Shown here: piece after piece, positions 25,405 to 33,798 of the stretch
Layout of the letters: each line of letters opens with the position of its first letter
How positions within the stretch are numbered: the stretch's first letter is position 1
Assembly (NCBI RefSeq): GCF_001653335.1
Contig: NZ_CP015079.1
Location: 1,054,001 to 1,118,000, forward strand
Direction: 5' to 3'
Origin: Nocardioides dokdonensis FR1436
GTDB lineage: Bacteria > Actinomycetota > Actinomycetes > Propionibacteriales > Nocardioidaceae
DNA length: 64,000 bases
Made by a program: the position numbers and the translations under genes
Notes under the pieces: generated by a model
What the model saw: the letters and a program-made list of their open reading frames with translations, nothing else
The model's database searches: none
Told to the model about the DNA's origin: nothing

Positions 25405-26246
25405 CGACGACTCCCCCGACGAGCGCGGACACGCTGCCCGGCCGGCCGCTGTCGCTGCGCGCCGAGCTCGGCCGCCAGCTGTCGCGGCGGCGTACGACGT
25501 GGTCGTTCGTGCTGCTGCTCGCCCTGCCGTTGCTGATCGTGGCGGCCTTCGCGCTCGGCGACGGCGAGCCCAGCCAGGGCAGCCTCGTGGACCTCGCGAC
25601 CAGCGGTGCGGCCAACTTCGCGATCTTCACGACCGCCGTGTCGTCGTCGTTCCTGCTGATCGTGCTCGCGGCGCTCTTCGTCGGCGACTCGCTGCCCTCG
25701 GAGGCGTCCTGGTCGACGCTGCGCTACCTGCTCCTCGCGCCGGTCCCTCGGGCCCGGCTGCTGTGGAGCAAGCTGGTGATCGGCCTGGCCAGCACCGCCG
25801 TCGCGGTGGTCGCGCTGATCGGGTGGTCGCTGCTGGTGGGCCTGGTCTTCTACGGCACAGAGGGCTTCAGCAACCCCACCGGCGGCACGCTGGACTGGGC
25901 GACGTTCGCACCACGGCTGGCGCTGGTGGCGGCGTACCTGGTCGTCACGCTGCTGCCCGTCGGGGCGCTCGCCTTCGCGCTGGGGGTGCGCACGGACGCG
26001 CCGCTGGCGGCCGTGGGCGGGGCCGTGATGGTGACGATCGTGTCGGCGATCCTCGACCAGATCGACAACCTCGGCTCGCTGCGCAACGCGCTGCCGCTGC
26101 ACGACGCGTCGGCGTGGTTCGACCTGCTGCGGCCCGTCGTGGTCTGGGACGACCTGGTGCAGGGGGCGCTGTGGTCGGTGCTCTACACGCTGGTCCTCGT
26201 GTCGCTGGCGTTCTGGATGTTCCGGCGCAAGGACGTGCTCAGCTGA
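25401..26246 (+). CDS. ABC transporter permease
   Basis: 281 residues with six hydrophobic segments (about 30-50, 70-95, 125-150, 175-195, 205-225, 255-272) and the layout of ABC-2 type permeases; a cytoplasmic coupling loop follows the second segment (RYLLLAPVPRARLLWSK). ATG 25401 overlaps the stop of the hydrolase-ATPase gene by 4 nt, so the permease partners with that ATPase. Export or membrane remodelling is likely; nothing in the sequence gives the cargo. Confidence 0.87.
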   Translation: MTTTPPTSADTLPGRPLSLRAELGRQLSRRRTTWSFVLLLALPLLIVAAFALGDGEPSQGSLVDLATSGAANFAIFTTAVSSSFLLIVLAALFVGDSLPSEASWSTLRYLLLAPVPRARLLWSKLVIGLASTAVAVVALIGWSLLVGLVFYGTEGFSNPTGGTLDWATFAPRLALVAAYLVVTLLPVGALAFALGVRTDAPLAAVGGAVMVTIVSAILDQIDNLGSLRNALPLHDASAWFDLLRPVVVWDDLVQGALWSVLYTLVLVSLAFWMFRRKDVLS

Positions 26247-26270
26247 GCCCTGCACACACCTAGAACACGT

Positions 26271-26276
26271 TACTGT
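26271..26276 (+). promoter_or_regulatory. -10 box (TACTGT) of the SDR gene
   Basis: TACTGT, 7 nt, ATG 26284; leaderless layout. It shows that the SDR is transcribed apart from the ABC permease gene 37 nt upstream. Confidence 0.5.
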
Positions 26277-26283
26277 TCCGCGG

Positions 26284-27087
26284 ATGACCCACACCTACGT
26301 CGTCTCCGGCGCGGCCTCCGGCATCGGCGCCGCCACCGCCTCCCTCCTGCGCGAGCAGGGCCACCGGGTGATCGGTGTCGACCTGCGCGACTCCGACGTC
26401 ACCGCGGACCTGTCCACCCCCGAGGGCCGCGCGGGTGCGGTGCTGGGCGTGCGGGCGCTGACCGACGTCGTGCACGGCGTCGTGCCGTGCGCCGGCGTCG
26501 CGGGCCTGACCGGCGTGAACCCGGCGCTGGTGGTGTCGGTGAACTACTTCGGCGCGCTCGGCCTGGTCCGCGGCCTGCAGCCCGAGCTGGCCGCGAGCGG
26601 GTCGGGCGCGGTCGTGCTGCTCGCCTCGAACTCGATCACCTGCCAGCCCGGCTGGGCAGGCGACGTCGCCGACCTGTGCCTGACCGACGACGAGCAGGCG
26701 GCACGGGGTGCGGCGGCCGCCACCGAGGCCGTCCAAGTCTATCCCGCCACCAAGGCCGCGCTGGCCTGGTGGGCCCGCCGCGACGGCCTCGGCCCGGACT
26801 GGATCGGCAGCGGCATCCGCGTCAACGCCGTCGCCCCCGGCCTCATCGCCACCCCGATGACCGACCGCCTGCGCGCCGACCCCGAGCTCGGCGCCTTCGC
26901 CGACTCCTACCCCACCGCCATCCAGCGCCCCGGTCGTCCCGAGGAGGTCGCGGCCACCATCGCGTTCCTGCTCTCCGACGCTGCGTCGCTCATCGTCGGG
27001 TCGGTGCTGTTCGTCGACGGTGGCACCGACGCGATGCTGCATCCTGAGGTGCCGGTGGGGTGGGAGGTTGCGCGTCAGTACTCCTAG
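26284..27087 (+). CDS. Short-chain dehydrogenase/reductase
   Basis: 267 residues. Cofactor motif VSGAASGIG (glycine-rich TGxxxGIG type with Ser for Thr), PCAGVAG in place of NNAG, catalytic Ser in LASNSIT, and YPATKAAL with the Tyr-x3-Lys pair. The C-terminal GSVLFVDGGTDAM is typical of classical SDRs. Resembles 3-alpha-hydroxysteroid dehydrogenase-like SDRs, an impression only. It oxidises or reduces an alcohol/ketone with NAD(P) in the cytoplasm. Its TAG stop shares the palindrome CTAG (27084-27087) with the stop of the convergent exported-protein gene. Confidence 0.87.
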   Translation: MTHTYVVSGAASGIGAATASLLREQGHRVIGVDLRDSDVTADLSTPEGRAGAVLGVRALTDVVHGVVPCAGVAGLTGVNPALVVSVNYFGALGLVRGLQPELAASGSGAVVLLASNSITCQPGWAGDVADLCLTDDEQAARGAAAATEAVQVYPATKAALAWWARRDGLGPDWIGSGIRVNAVAPGLIATPMTDRLRADPELGAFADSYPTAIQRPGRPEEVAATIAFLLSDAASLIVGSVLFVDGGTDAMLHPEVPVGWEVARQYS

Positions 27088-27506
27088 GGGCAGGAGAACC
27101 CGAGCGACAGCCCCAGCAGCGAGCGTCCGAGGGTGATTGTCGACGTCTTAACCCAGCTGCTCCCTGCCCAGGCGGTCACGCTGACCGTGACCGACCCGAG
27201 CAGAGTAACTAGGCCGAGATTCACGGTAATGCTGTACGTGCTGCCCTCTTTAACCGGCGAAACGGCGACTCCGTTGACGGTCACCTCGTAAAAGTTGACG
27301 TTGTCGTACGGATGACTGGTGAACGGAAGCCAGGTGACGTCCTTGGACAGCGCCGGGCTGCCGACGCACTGCAGCTTCCGCGCCGTGGCAGTCCCAGCGG
27401 TGGCGGCACCGTCGAAGGCGGCGACGTCGTTCCAGGAGGCGTGAGTCGTGGCCGTTGGCACCAGAACCAACGCGAGAACGAGACCGACCAAGGCACGAAA
27501 TATCAT
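27084..27506 (-). CDS. Small SipW-type exported protein, third cargo
   Basis: 140 residues. After a hydrophobic segment (FRALVGLVLALVLVP) comes TTHASWNDVAAFDGAATAGT, matching the signal and early mature region of the two other cargo proteins (W-N-D and an ATAG motif). The rest is a Thr/Ser/Val-rich beta domain with two cysteines (KLQCVGSP and FSCP-end) that may bond. Start ATG 27506 overlaps the upstream stop by 4 nt, so it is the last gene of the SipW operon. Base use is AT-richer than the neighbours (codons such as ATA, TTT and AAA appear). Likely processed by the operon's peptidase and displayed outside the cell. Confidence 0.72.
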   Translation of the reverse strand: MIFRALVGLVLALVLVPTATTHASWNDVAAFDGAATAGTATARKLQCVGSPALSKDVTWLPFTSHPYDNVNFYEVTVNGVAVSPVKEGSTYSITVNLGLVTLLGSVTVSVTAWAGSSWVKTSTITLGRSLLGLSLGFSCP

Positions 27507-28129
27507 GACTGAGTCGCCGTCACCACGAACGTGGGCGTCATGCTCGCGCCCTGAACAGTGTTGGGGGCCCCCGCTGCCAGCTCCAACGTGACGCACATGG
27601 ACGTGGACCCGCCCGGCACCATCACAGCTCCGGTAGGCACGACTGGCTTGGCGGTCCCGTCCAGCACCGCTGAGAAAGTCTCTGTTCCCCCGGAGCAGGT
27701 CTCCTTCCGGGGGTACGCGGTTGCCTTGGCAGACGCAGTCCCACCGACGCGCACCTTGACCGTGACCTGCGGCAGCATCGACGCACCTCCGCTGCCGGCG
27801 ACACCGGTCGCGGTGCCGGAGACCGTGAAGGTGAAAGGCGTCGTGCCGGCGTTGCTGATCGGCAACGACGCAGCCACGATTTCTCCAGGCGCCATCTCAG
27901 TCATCTGCAGCGCCATCCACGTGTAGGTCGTGGGGTTGCCCTGCTGACCGTCGACCTTTACATCCAACGACCCTGCCGTGGCGGTGCCGCCTTGCACGGT
28001 CGCGGTGTCGTTCCAATAGGCCAACGTGGTCGCCCCACCCAAGGTCCCCACGAAGCCAACGGCCAGCAGCATCCCCATCGCGAGCGCTCCCGGGCTGCGA
28101 CGCCTGCGCTCGGCACGGTGTCCACTCAT
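27503..28129 (-). CDS. Alternate-signal (SipW-dependent type) exported protein, second cargo
   Basis: 208 residues. The N-terminus has an Arg-rich start (HRAERRRRSPG), a hydrophobic core, then ATTLAYWNDTATV, the alternate signal type cleaved by SipW-like peptidases (compare camelysin/TasA of Bacillus). The mature part is a Thr/Val/Gly-rich beta-sandwich, about 165 residues, with cysteines in RKETCSGG and TSMCVTLE. It overlaps the peptidase gene upstream (ATGA at 28126-28129) and the third cargo downstream. Probably a cell-surface or fibre-forming protein; the fibre idea is borrowed from TasA and untested here. Confidence 0.8.
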   Translation of the reverse strand: MSGHRAERRRRSPGALAMGMLLAVGFVGTLGGATTLAYWNDTATVQGGTATAGSLDVKVDGQQGNPTTYTWMALQMTEMAPGEIVAASLPISNAGTTPFTFTVSGTATGVAGSGGASMLPQVTVKVRVGGTASAKATAYPRKETCSGGTETFSAVLDGTAKPVVPTGAVMVPGGSTSMCVTLELAAGAPNTVQGASMTPTFVVTATQS

Positions 28130-28677
28130 GCCACTGCCCCGGCCAACGCCCGGCGCCGGGGTCGCGAGCGGCGCCTCCAACCGCGCACCGCGACTCCCAG
28201 CGCATAGGCGAAGCAACCGCCGGCAGCGATCCGTGTCATCAGCTCATGCTGGTCGGCTGAGAACAGGATGTTCAGCCTCCCGAGCCACGGCACGGCGTAC
28301 CAGACCTCGCCGCGCACTTGGACGCCACGCACCGAAGCAGCGTCCGCAGACTCGTTCGAATCGCCTTGCGTGGTGAATACCCTCTCGCCGGCGCCGTCGT
28401 AGCCGACTCCGACCACGCGGTGGGTGACCATCGTGGGGTCACCGCTGCGCAGCTGGAAGGTGATGACCGTGCCGACCCCGATCTCTTCCTCGGGCAGCGG
28501 GCGCACCACCACGAGGGTGCCGGCCGGGTACGCGGGCGTCATCGAGCCGGTCAGGACGGTCATCGGGGTCGCGCCCGCGACTCGGGGCACCAGCACGGCT
28601 GCGAGCACGATGCCCAGGGCGGCCACGAGGACCAGCCAGGACATCGCGCCCAGAGCCATGTGCCACCTGGTCCGCAT
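28126..28677 (-). CDS. SipW-like signal peptidase I (ER/archaeal type)
   Basis: 183 residues. One N-terminal membrane helix (13-30) precedes the catalytic Ser45 in TGSMTPAYPAG; His86 in VTHRVVGV takes the place of the Lys used by ordinary bacterial LepB enzymes, the mark of the SipW/ER type. The GDSN box is at 105-108. A second hydrophobic segment near the C-terminus (AAGGCFAYALGVAV) and an Arg-rich tail follow. It acts at the outer face of the membrane, most likely on the three cargo proteins of this operon. Start is 1 nt after the first cargo's stop. Confidence 0.88.
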   Translation of the reverse strand: MRTRWHMALGAMSWLVLVAALGIVLAAVLVPRVAGATPMTVLTGSMTPAYPAGTLVVVRPLPEEEIGVGTVITFQLRSGDPTMVTHRVVGVGYDGAGERVFTTQGDSNESADAASVRGVQVRGEVWYAVPWLGRLNILFSADQHELMTRIAAGGCFAYALGVAVRGWRRRSRPRRRALAGAVA

Positions 28678-28678
28678 G

Positions 28679-29305
28679 TCAGACCGGCGGCGGCGTGTGT
28701 GTCTGCTCGACTGAGACGGTCACGGCGTCGAGGACGGCCTTCAGCGACACCTTGTCGATCTCGCCGACCTTGTCTCCCAGCAATGAGTTGGATGCGTTGT
28801 TCGCGGTCGTCCCGAGCGGCAGAGCAACGGTCGTGATCGCCGTGAGCACCTTCCCGTCATCCGCGACAGTGAAGTCGTGCGTCTCGGTCTCGGCGATCGC
28901 CCCGGAAGCTCCTCCTGTTCCGCCGACGACATAGGAGGCGCTGTACGTCAGCTCGTTCTTCAGCGTGCTGTCGGCTCCCGAGGGGTCGAGTGTGGCGGGT
29001 CCCGAATCCAGCTTCAGCGTGCCGGTGACCGCGCCGCTCACCCGCAGGGTGAAGGTGCAGGTGCGGGTCACACTCGTGCCCGGGATGATCCGGTAAGCGG
29101 CGTCGAAGAGATCGAGCTTTGTCGACGTGCCAGTAACCACCCACCCATCACCGCAGGCTGCATCGGTGAGATTCAGCGCACCCGCCTGGATCGTTCCTCC
29201 GGGCTGCGACTCGGTGTCGTTCCAGAACGCCAGCGAACCGGCGCCTCCGAGCAGCAGAGCCGTACCAGCAACTCCTGCGAGCGCAGCCTTGATCGATGTC
29301 CTCAT
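28679..29305 (-). CDS. Alternate-signal exported protein (RER_14450-type family), first cargo
   Basis: 208 residues from ATG 29305 (GGGAGG 4 nt upstream). A short signal (RTSIKAALAGVAGTALLLGG) ends at AGSLAFWNDTESQPGGTI, the alternate signal motif of actinobacterial SipW cargo. The mature chain is Thr/Ser/Gly-rich with cysteines in DAACGDGW and TRTCTFTL, and ends in TPPPV. First gene of the operon, followed after 1 nt by the peptidase. Layout and motif fit the alternate signal-mediated exported protein families known from Rhodococcus. Confidence 0.82.
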   Translation of the reverse strand: MRTSIKAALAGVAGTALLLGGAGSLAFWNDTESQPGGTIQAGALNLTDAACGDGWVVTGTSTKLDLFDAAYRIIPGTSVTRTCTFTLRVSGAVTGTLKLDSGPATLDPSGADSTLKNELTYSASYVVGGTGGASGAIAETETHDFTVADDGKVLTAITTVALPLGTTANNASNSLLGDKVGEIDKVSLKAVLDAVTVSVEQTHTPPPV

Positions 29306-29449
29306 GGGCCCTCCCAAGCCTCGATGGGGACAGCGCCCCCCTCCGAGGCACAGCGTGGCGCACCGGTGAGGCCCGTTACACCCGTTTTCGCGTATTCAGG
29401 AGTAGTCGATTCCCCTGCGTCTCCTAGTCACATCGGGCTACCCGGGCAT

Positions 29450-29472
29450 GGCTCTTGGGGCAACCGAGAGCC
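29450..29472 (-). terminator. Candidate terminator after the bkd operon
   Basis: GGCTCT (29450-29455) pairs with AGAGCC (29467-29472) across an 11-nt loop, with outer CCCG/CGGG pairing possible. It lies 12 nt beyond the E2 stop (29484) and 145 nt before the exported-protein operon, where a terminator is expected. No T-run. Confidence 0.35.
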
Positions 29473-29483
29473 GCGGGAGCGGG

Positions 29484-30899
29484 TCAGAACAGCAGAGCGG
29501 AGGCGGGGTCCTGGAGCAGGCCGGCGATGTCGGCGAGGAAGCGGGAGCCCTTCTCGCCGTCGATGTGGCGGTGGTCGAAGGACAGCGCCAGGGTGGTGAC
29601 GTCGCGGGCGACGATCTCGCCGGTGGCCTCGTCGACCCAGGGCCGCTTGTTGATCGCGCCGAAGCACAGGATCGCGGACTCGCCGGGGTTGATGATCGGG
29701 GTGCCGGCATCGACGCCGAAGACGCCCACGTTGGTGATCGTGAACGTGCCGCCCGACATCTCGGCGGGCTGGGTCCGGCCCTCGCGCGCGGTGGCCGTCA
29801 GCTCGCCGAGCGCGGTCGCCAGCTCGACCAGCGAGAGGCTGTCGGCGTCCTTGACGTTGGGCACCACGAGGCCGCGGGGGGTCGCGGCGGCGATGCCGAG
29901 GTTCACATAGTGCTTGTAGACGACCTCCTGGGCCGCCTCGTCCCAGTAGGAGTTGATCTCCGGCGTACGACGCATCGCCAGCACCACCGCGCGGGCCAGG
30001 ACCAGCAGCGGGCTGACCCTGACCTCGCGCAGCTCCCGGCGCTGCTTGAGCCGCTCGAGCAGCGCCATCGTGGCGGTGACGTCGACGGTGACCCACTCGG
30101 TCACGTGCGGGCTGGTGAAGGCCGACTGGCTCATCGCCTGGGCCATCATCTTGCGCACGCCCTTGATGGGCTCGCGGGTCTCCCGCTCGCCGGTGGCGCG
30201 GGGCCTCGACGGGCGCTCCTCGGCGGAGCTGGTCGCTGCCCGACCATCCCCCACCGCGGCCTGGACGTCGTCGCGGGTGATCGAGCCCTGGGGGCCCGAG
30301 CCGGTCAGCGTCGAGAGGTCGACCCCGAGGTCCTTGGCGAGCTTGCGCACCGGGGGCTTCGCCAGCGCACGCGCTCCGCTCGGCGAGGCCGGAGGCGCCT
30401 CGACCGCGCGGGCCGGCACGGGCTCCTCCGTGGTCTCCTCCTCCACCACCGGGGAGGCACCCGGCTCGAAGGCGGACTGCACCTGCCGGTTGGCCGCCGT
30501 CGCGCCGGCGGCACCACGCCGGGCCCGACGGGTGGGACCCCGGTCGGCCTTGTTGCGCCCGACCAGGCTCTCGCCCTCGCCGCCGCCGCTGGCCGCGGGG
30601 TTGGACAGGTCGATCTCCATCTCGGGCTCGGGCGTCGCCGGGCTCGCGCCCGGCGCGGCCGGCTCCTCCGCACCGATGCGGATGATCGGGGTGCCGACCG
30701 GCACCATCTCGCCCTCGGGGACGAGCAGGGCGGTGACCTCACCGGCGTACGGCGACGGCAGCTCGACCAGCGACTTGGCCGTCTCGATCTCCACGACGAT
30801 GTCGTTGATCTCGATGACGTCGCCGACCTTCACCTTCCAGGTGACGATCTCGGCCTCGGTGAGACCCTCGCCGACGTCGGGCAGCTTGTACTCGGGCAT
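29484..30899 (-). CDS. bkdC: Branched-chain 2-oxoacid dehydrogenase E2 (dihydrolipoyl acyltransferase)
   Basis: 471 residues. N-terminal lipoyl domain with Lys42 in EIETAKSLV, a long Ala/Pro/Glu linker (80-190), a peripheral subunit-binding domain (VRKLAKDLGVDLSTLTGSGPQGSITRDDV region), and the catalytic domain ending in SFDHRHIDG with the active His and Asp. It transfers the acyl group from E1 to CoA and forms the complex core. The gene follows E1beta after 38 nt. A single lipoyl domain and separate E1 subunits favour the branched-chain complex over pyruvate dehydrogenase, which in actinobacteria usually has a single-chain E1. Confidence 0.88.
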   Translation of the reverse strand: MPEYKLPDVGEGLTEAEIVTWKVKVGDVIEINDIVVEIETAKSLVELPSPYAGEVTALLVPEGEMVPVGTPIIRIGAEEPAAPGASPATPEPEMEIDLSNPAASGGGEGESLVGRNKADRGPTRRARRGAAGATAANRQVQSAFEPGASPVVEEETTEEPVPARAVEAPPASPSGARALAKPPVRKLAKDLGVDLSTLTGSGPQGSITRDDVQAAVGDGRAATSSAEERPSRPRATGERETREPIKGVRKMMAQAMSQSAFTSPHVTEWVTVDVTATMALLERLKQRRELREVRVSPLLVLARAVVLAMRRTPEINSYWDEAAQEVVYKHYVNLGIAAATPRGLVVPNVKDADSLSLVELATALGELTATAREGRTQPAEMSGGTFTITNVGVFGVDAGTPIINPGESAILCFGAINKRPWVDEATGEIVARDVTTLALSFDHRHIDGEKGSRFLADIAGLLQDPASALLF

Positions 30900-30937
30900 C
30901 TTGGCGTGCTCCTCGGCAGGTTTCGGTCGTCGGGGTC

Positions 30938-31930
30938 TCAGTAGGCCAGCGTGCGGTCGACCGCGTCGAGGACGCGGTCGAGGTCGGGGAGGAAGTCCTC
31001 CTCGATCCGGGAGGCCGGGTAGGGGGTGTCGAACCCGCCGACGCGCAGCACTGGCGCCTCGAGGGAGTAGAAGCACTCCTCGGTGATCCGGGCCGCGACC
31101 TCGGCACCGATGCCGAGGTTCACGTGCGCCTCGTGGGTGATCACCGCGCGACCGGTGCGGCGTACCGACTCGTAGACCGGGCCCATGTCGAGCGGGGAGA
31201 GGGTGCGCAGGTCGATGACCTCCAGCGACCGGCCCTCGCCGCCCGCGGCCTCGGCGGCCGACATGGCCGTCTTCACCGTCGGGCCGTAGGCCAGGACGGT
31301 GACGTGCTCACCGCGACGCACCACCCGCGAGCTGAACAGCGGCTCGGGCGTCGCCGACTCGTCGAGCTCGGCCTTCTCCGCGTGGTACTGCCGCTTGGGC
31401 TCGAGGAAGATGACCGGGTCGTCGGAGGCGATGGCCTGCTGGATCATCCAGTAGCCGTCGACGGGGTTGGAGCAGGCCACGACCTTGAGCCCCGGGGTGT
31501 GCGCGAACTGCGCCTCGGGTGACTCGCTGTGGTGCTCGACCGCGCCGATGCCGCCGCCGAAGGGGATGCGGATGACCATCGGCATGGGCGAGCGGCCCTT
31601 GCTGCGGTAGTGCATCTTCGCGACCTGGCACACGATCTGGTCGTAGGCGGGGTAGACGAAGCCGTCGAACTGGATCTCCACCACCGGCCGGTAGCCGCGC
31701 AGCGCCATGCCGACCGCGGTGCCGACGATGCCGGACTCGGCCAGCGGGGAGTCGATGACCCGGTCCTCGCCGAAGTCCTTCTGCAGGCCGTCGGTGATGC
31801 GGAAGACGCCGCCGAGCTTGCCGACGTCCTCACCCATGATGAGGACCTTGGGGTCGTCCTCCATGGCCCTGCGCAGGCCCATGTTGAGGCCCTTGGCCAG
31901 GGTGATCTTCTGGGTGCTCGTCTCGGACAT
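30938..31930 (-). CDS. bkdB: 2-oxoacid dehydrogenase E1 beta subunit
   Basis: 330 residues. N-terminal pyrimidine-binding fold (LAKGLNMGLRRAMEDDPKVLIMGEDVG) and C-terminal transketolase-like domain (TVLAYGPTVKTAMSAAEAA ... VITHEAHVNLGIGAEVAARI). It forms a heterotetramer with E1alpha and holds part of the thiamine diphosphate site. ATG 31930 overlaps the E1alpha stop (ATGA). Close in size and sequence pattern to mycobacterial BkdB. Confidence 0.9.
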   Translation of the reverse strand: MSETSTQKITLAKGLNMGLRRAMEDDPKVLIMGEDVGKLGGVFRITDGLQKDFGEDRVIDSPLAESGIVGTAVGMALRGYRPVVEIQFDGFVYPAYDQIVCQVAKMHYRSKGRSPMPMVIRIPFGGGIGAVEHHSESPEAQFAHTPGLKVVACSNPVDGYWMIQQAIASDDPVIFLEPKRQYHAEKAELDESATPEPLFSSRVVRRGEHVTVLAYGPTVKTAMSAAEAAGGEGRSLEVIDLRTLSPLDMGPVYESVRRTGRAVITHEAHVNLGIGAEVAARITEECFYSLEAPVLRVGGFDTPYPASRIEEDFLPDLDRVLDAVDRTLAY

Positions 31931-33105
31931 CAGCGGGACTCCTCGAACGTCTCGAGGTACGCCGCGAAGCCGTCGCGCTGGGCGACCAGCTCCTCGGGCA
32001 TGTCGGCGTACACGTGGTCGAACATCTGCATCGCCTTCGGATCCGCCATCGCCTTGCACCCCTCGCGCAGGTGCTCGCCCAGCTTGTCGGCCTCCTGCTT
32101 GAGGTCGCCGAGGAAGTCGGCGTCGATGAGGCCGTTGCGACGCAGGTAGGCCTCGACGCGGGCGATCGGGTCCTTGAGCTTCCAGCTCTCGACGTCGTCG
32201 GAGAGGCGGTAGCGGGTCGGGTCGTCGGTCGTGGTGTGCGCGCCCATCCGGTAGGTGTAGGCCTCCACGAAGGTCGGGCCCTGGCCGTCGCGGGCCCGCT
32301 GCAGCGCGGCCTGGGTGACGGCGTACGTCGCCATCACGTCGTTGCCGTCGACGCGGATGCCGGGGAAGCCGAAGCCCAGCGCGCGCTGGTAGAGCGGGAT
32401 CCGGGTCTGGCGCTCGATCGGCTCCGAGATCGCCCACTGGTTGTTCTGGCAGAAGAAGACCACCGGAGCGTTGTAGGAGGCGGCGAAGATGAACGCCTCG
32501 TTGACGTCACCCTGGCTGGAGGCGCCGTCACCGAAGTGCGCCACCACGGCCGCGTCGCGCTCCGGGTCACCGGTGCCGACGACCCCGTCGCGCTGCATGC
32601 CCATCGCGTAGCCGGTGGCGTGCAGGCACTGGGCGCCGATGACGATCGTGTAGAGGCCGAAGTTGAACTCGGCGGGATCCCAGTTGCCGTGGTCGACGCC
32701 GCGGAAGAGACCGAGGAGGGCGAGCGGGTCGATGCCCTTGCAGTAGGCCACGCCGTGCTCGCGGTAGGTCGGGAAGACGTAGTCCTGCGGCCGCAGCGCG
32801 CGGCCGGCTCCGATCTGCGCGGCCTCCTGGCCGAGCAGCTGCGCCCAGATGCCGAGCTCGCCGTGCCGCTGCAGGGCGGTGGCCTCGGTGTCGATGCGCC
32901 GGGTGAGGACCATGTCGCGGTAGAAGCCGCGGAGCTGGTCGGCGCCGAAGTCCATGTCGAAGTCCGAGTTGTGCACCCGCTCGCCCTCCGGCGTCAGCAG
33001 CTGCACCAGGTCGGGGCCACCATCGCTCTGCGACGGGCCGAAGACCTCGGCGAGATCGGGACCGAAACCATCACGGTTCAGGTCACCGGCGGTGGGATCA
33101 GGCAC
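31930..33105 (-). CDS. bkdA: 2-oxoacid dehydrogenase E1 alpha subunit
   Basis: 391 residues. The thiamine diphosphate motif starts GDGASSQGD and ends near CQNNQWAIS (GDG-x(n)-NN type), followed by YRMGAHTTTDDPTRYR, which contains the phosphorylation-loop region of E1alpha proteins. It decarboxylates branched-chain 2-oxoacids from Leu, Ile and Val, feeding acyl-CoA starters for iso/anteiso fatty acids. GTG 33105 has AAGGAG 7 nt upstream; the GTG two codons earlier is too close to it. First gene of the operon. Confidence 0.9.
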   Translation of the reverse strand: MPDPTAGDLNRDGFGPDLAEVFGPSQSDGGPDLVQLLTPEGERVHNSDFDMDFGADQLRGFYRDMVLTRRIDTEATALQRHGELGIWAQLLGQEAAQIGAGRALRPQDYVFPTYREHGVAYCKGIDPLALLGLFRGVDHGNWDPAEFNFGLYTIVIGAQCLHATGYAMGMQRDGVVGTGDPERDAAVVAHFGDGASSQGDVNEAFIFAASYNAPVVFFCQNNQWAISEPIERQTRIPLYQRALGFGFPGIRVDGNDVMATYAVTQAALQRARDGQGPTFVEAYTYRMGAHTTTDDPTRYRLSDDVESWKLKDPIARVEAYLRRNGLIDADFLGDLKQEADKLGEHLREGCKAMADPKAMQMFDHVYADMPEELVAQRDGFAAYLETFEESR

Positions 33106-33293
33106 GAGCACACTCCTTCGGGTCACGGCCCAACGGGTTCTCCGCTGGTTCCATGCGGTCCGGCCTGGCTCGGCGCGGGGTGGTGCGCCATCGTGCCAGG
33201 TGGGTTGTGACCCGGACCACACGAGTGGGCTCAACGTACCCGGCGCGTCGCTGCGCCCGCCAATCACCCACCCCCTCGGCACCGCCCCCCGGG

Positions 33294-33299
33294 TAGGTT
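33294..33299 (+). promoter_or_regulatory. -10 box (TAGGTT) for a leaderless start at 33306
   Basis: TAGGTT is followed by 6 nt and ATG 33306. A minus-strand TACGTT at 33233-33238 in the same intergenic region may be the -10 of the bkd operon, which would then have a leader of about 120 nt. Confidence 0.45.
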
Positions 33300-33305
33300 C
33301 GCGGC

Positions 33306-33770
33306 ATGTCCAACCCCGAGGTCCACAGCAGCATCACCGTCCAGGCCCCTGCCGCCGCCGTCTTCGCGATCCTGGCCGACCCACGGCAGCACGAGCGCAT
33401 CGACGGCTCCGGCACCCTGCGGGGCACCGTGTCGGGTCCGGAGCGGCTCGTCCTGGGCTCGGAGTTCGGGATGTCGATGAAGCAGGGCGCCCCCTACAAG
33501 ATCAAGAACACGGTCGTCGAGCACGAGGAGGACCGCCTCATCGCGTGGCGCCACAAGGGCCTGCACCGCTGGCGCTACGAACTGGCCCCCGCCGCTGGCG
33601 GCGGCTGCGAGGTCACCGAGACCTGGGACATCAGCCGCTACCCGGCGCCGGTCCGCGCGATCTTCCGGGCGCTGTTCGCCAAGCGCACCCAGACCGCGAT
33701 CGAGGCGACGCTGGTCAACCTCAAGGCTGCCGCCGAGGCCGACGCCGTCGACCGCAGCGGCGGCCAGTGA
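33306..33770 (+). CDS. SRPBCC family protein
   Basis: 154 residues with the START/Bet v1-like helix-grip fold signs: VHSSITVQAPAAAVFAILADPRQH at the start, a central sheet region (RLIAWRHKGLHRWRYEL), and a long C-terminal helix (TQTAIEATLVNLKAAAEA). Such proteins bind hydrophobic ligands or act as cyclase/dehydratase-like or stress proteins. No catalytic site can be read. Likely co-transcribed with the Tudor-like gene 28 nt downstream. Confidence 0.8.
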   Translation: MSNPEVHSSITVQAPAAAVFAILADPRQHERIDGSGTLRGTVSGPERLVLGSEFGMSMKQGAPYKIKNTVVEHEEDRLIAWRHKGLHRWRYELAPAAGGGCEVTETWDISRYPAPVRAIFRALFAKRTQTAIEATLVNLKAAAEADAVDRSGGQ

Positions 33771-33798
33771 ACAGAGGTCCAGTGGCAGGGGTCCAGTG

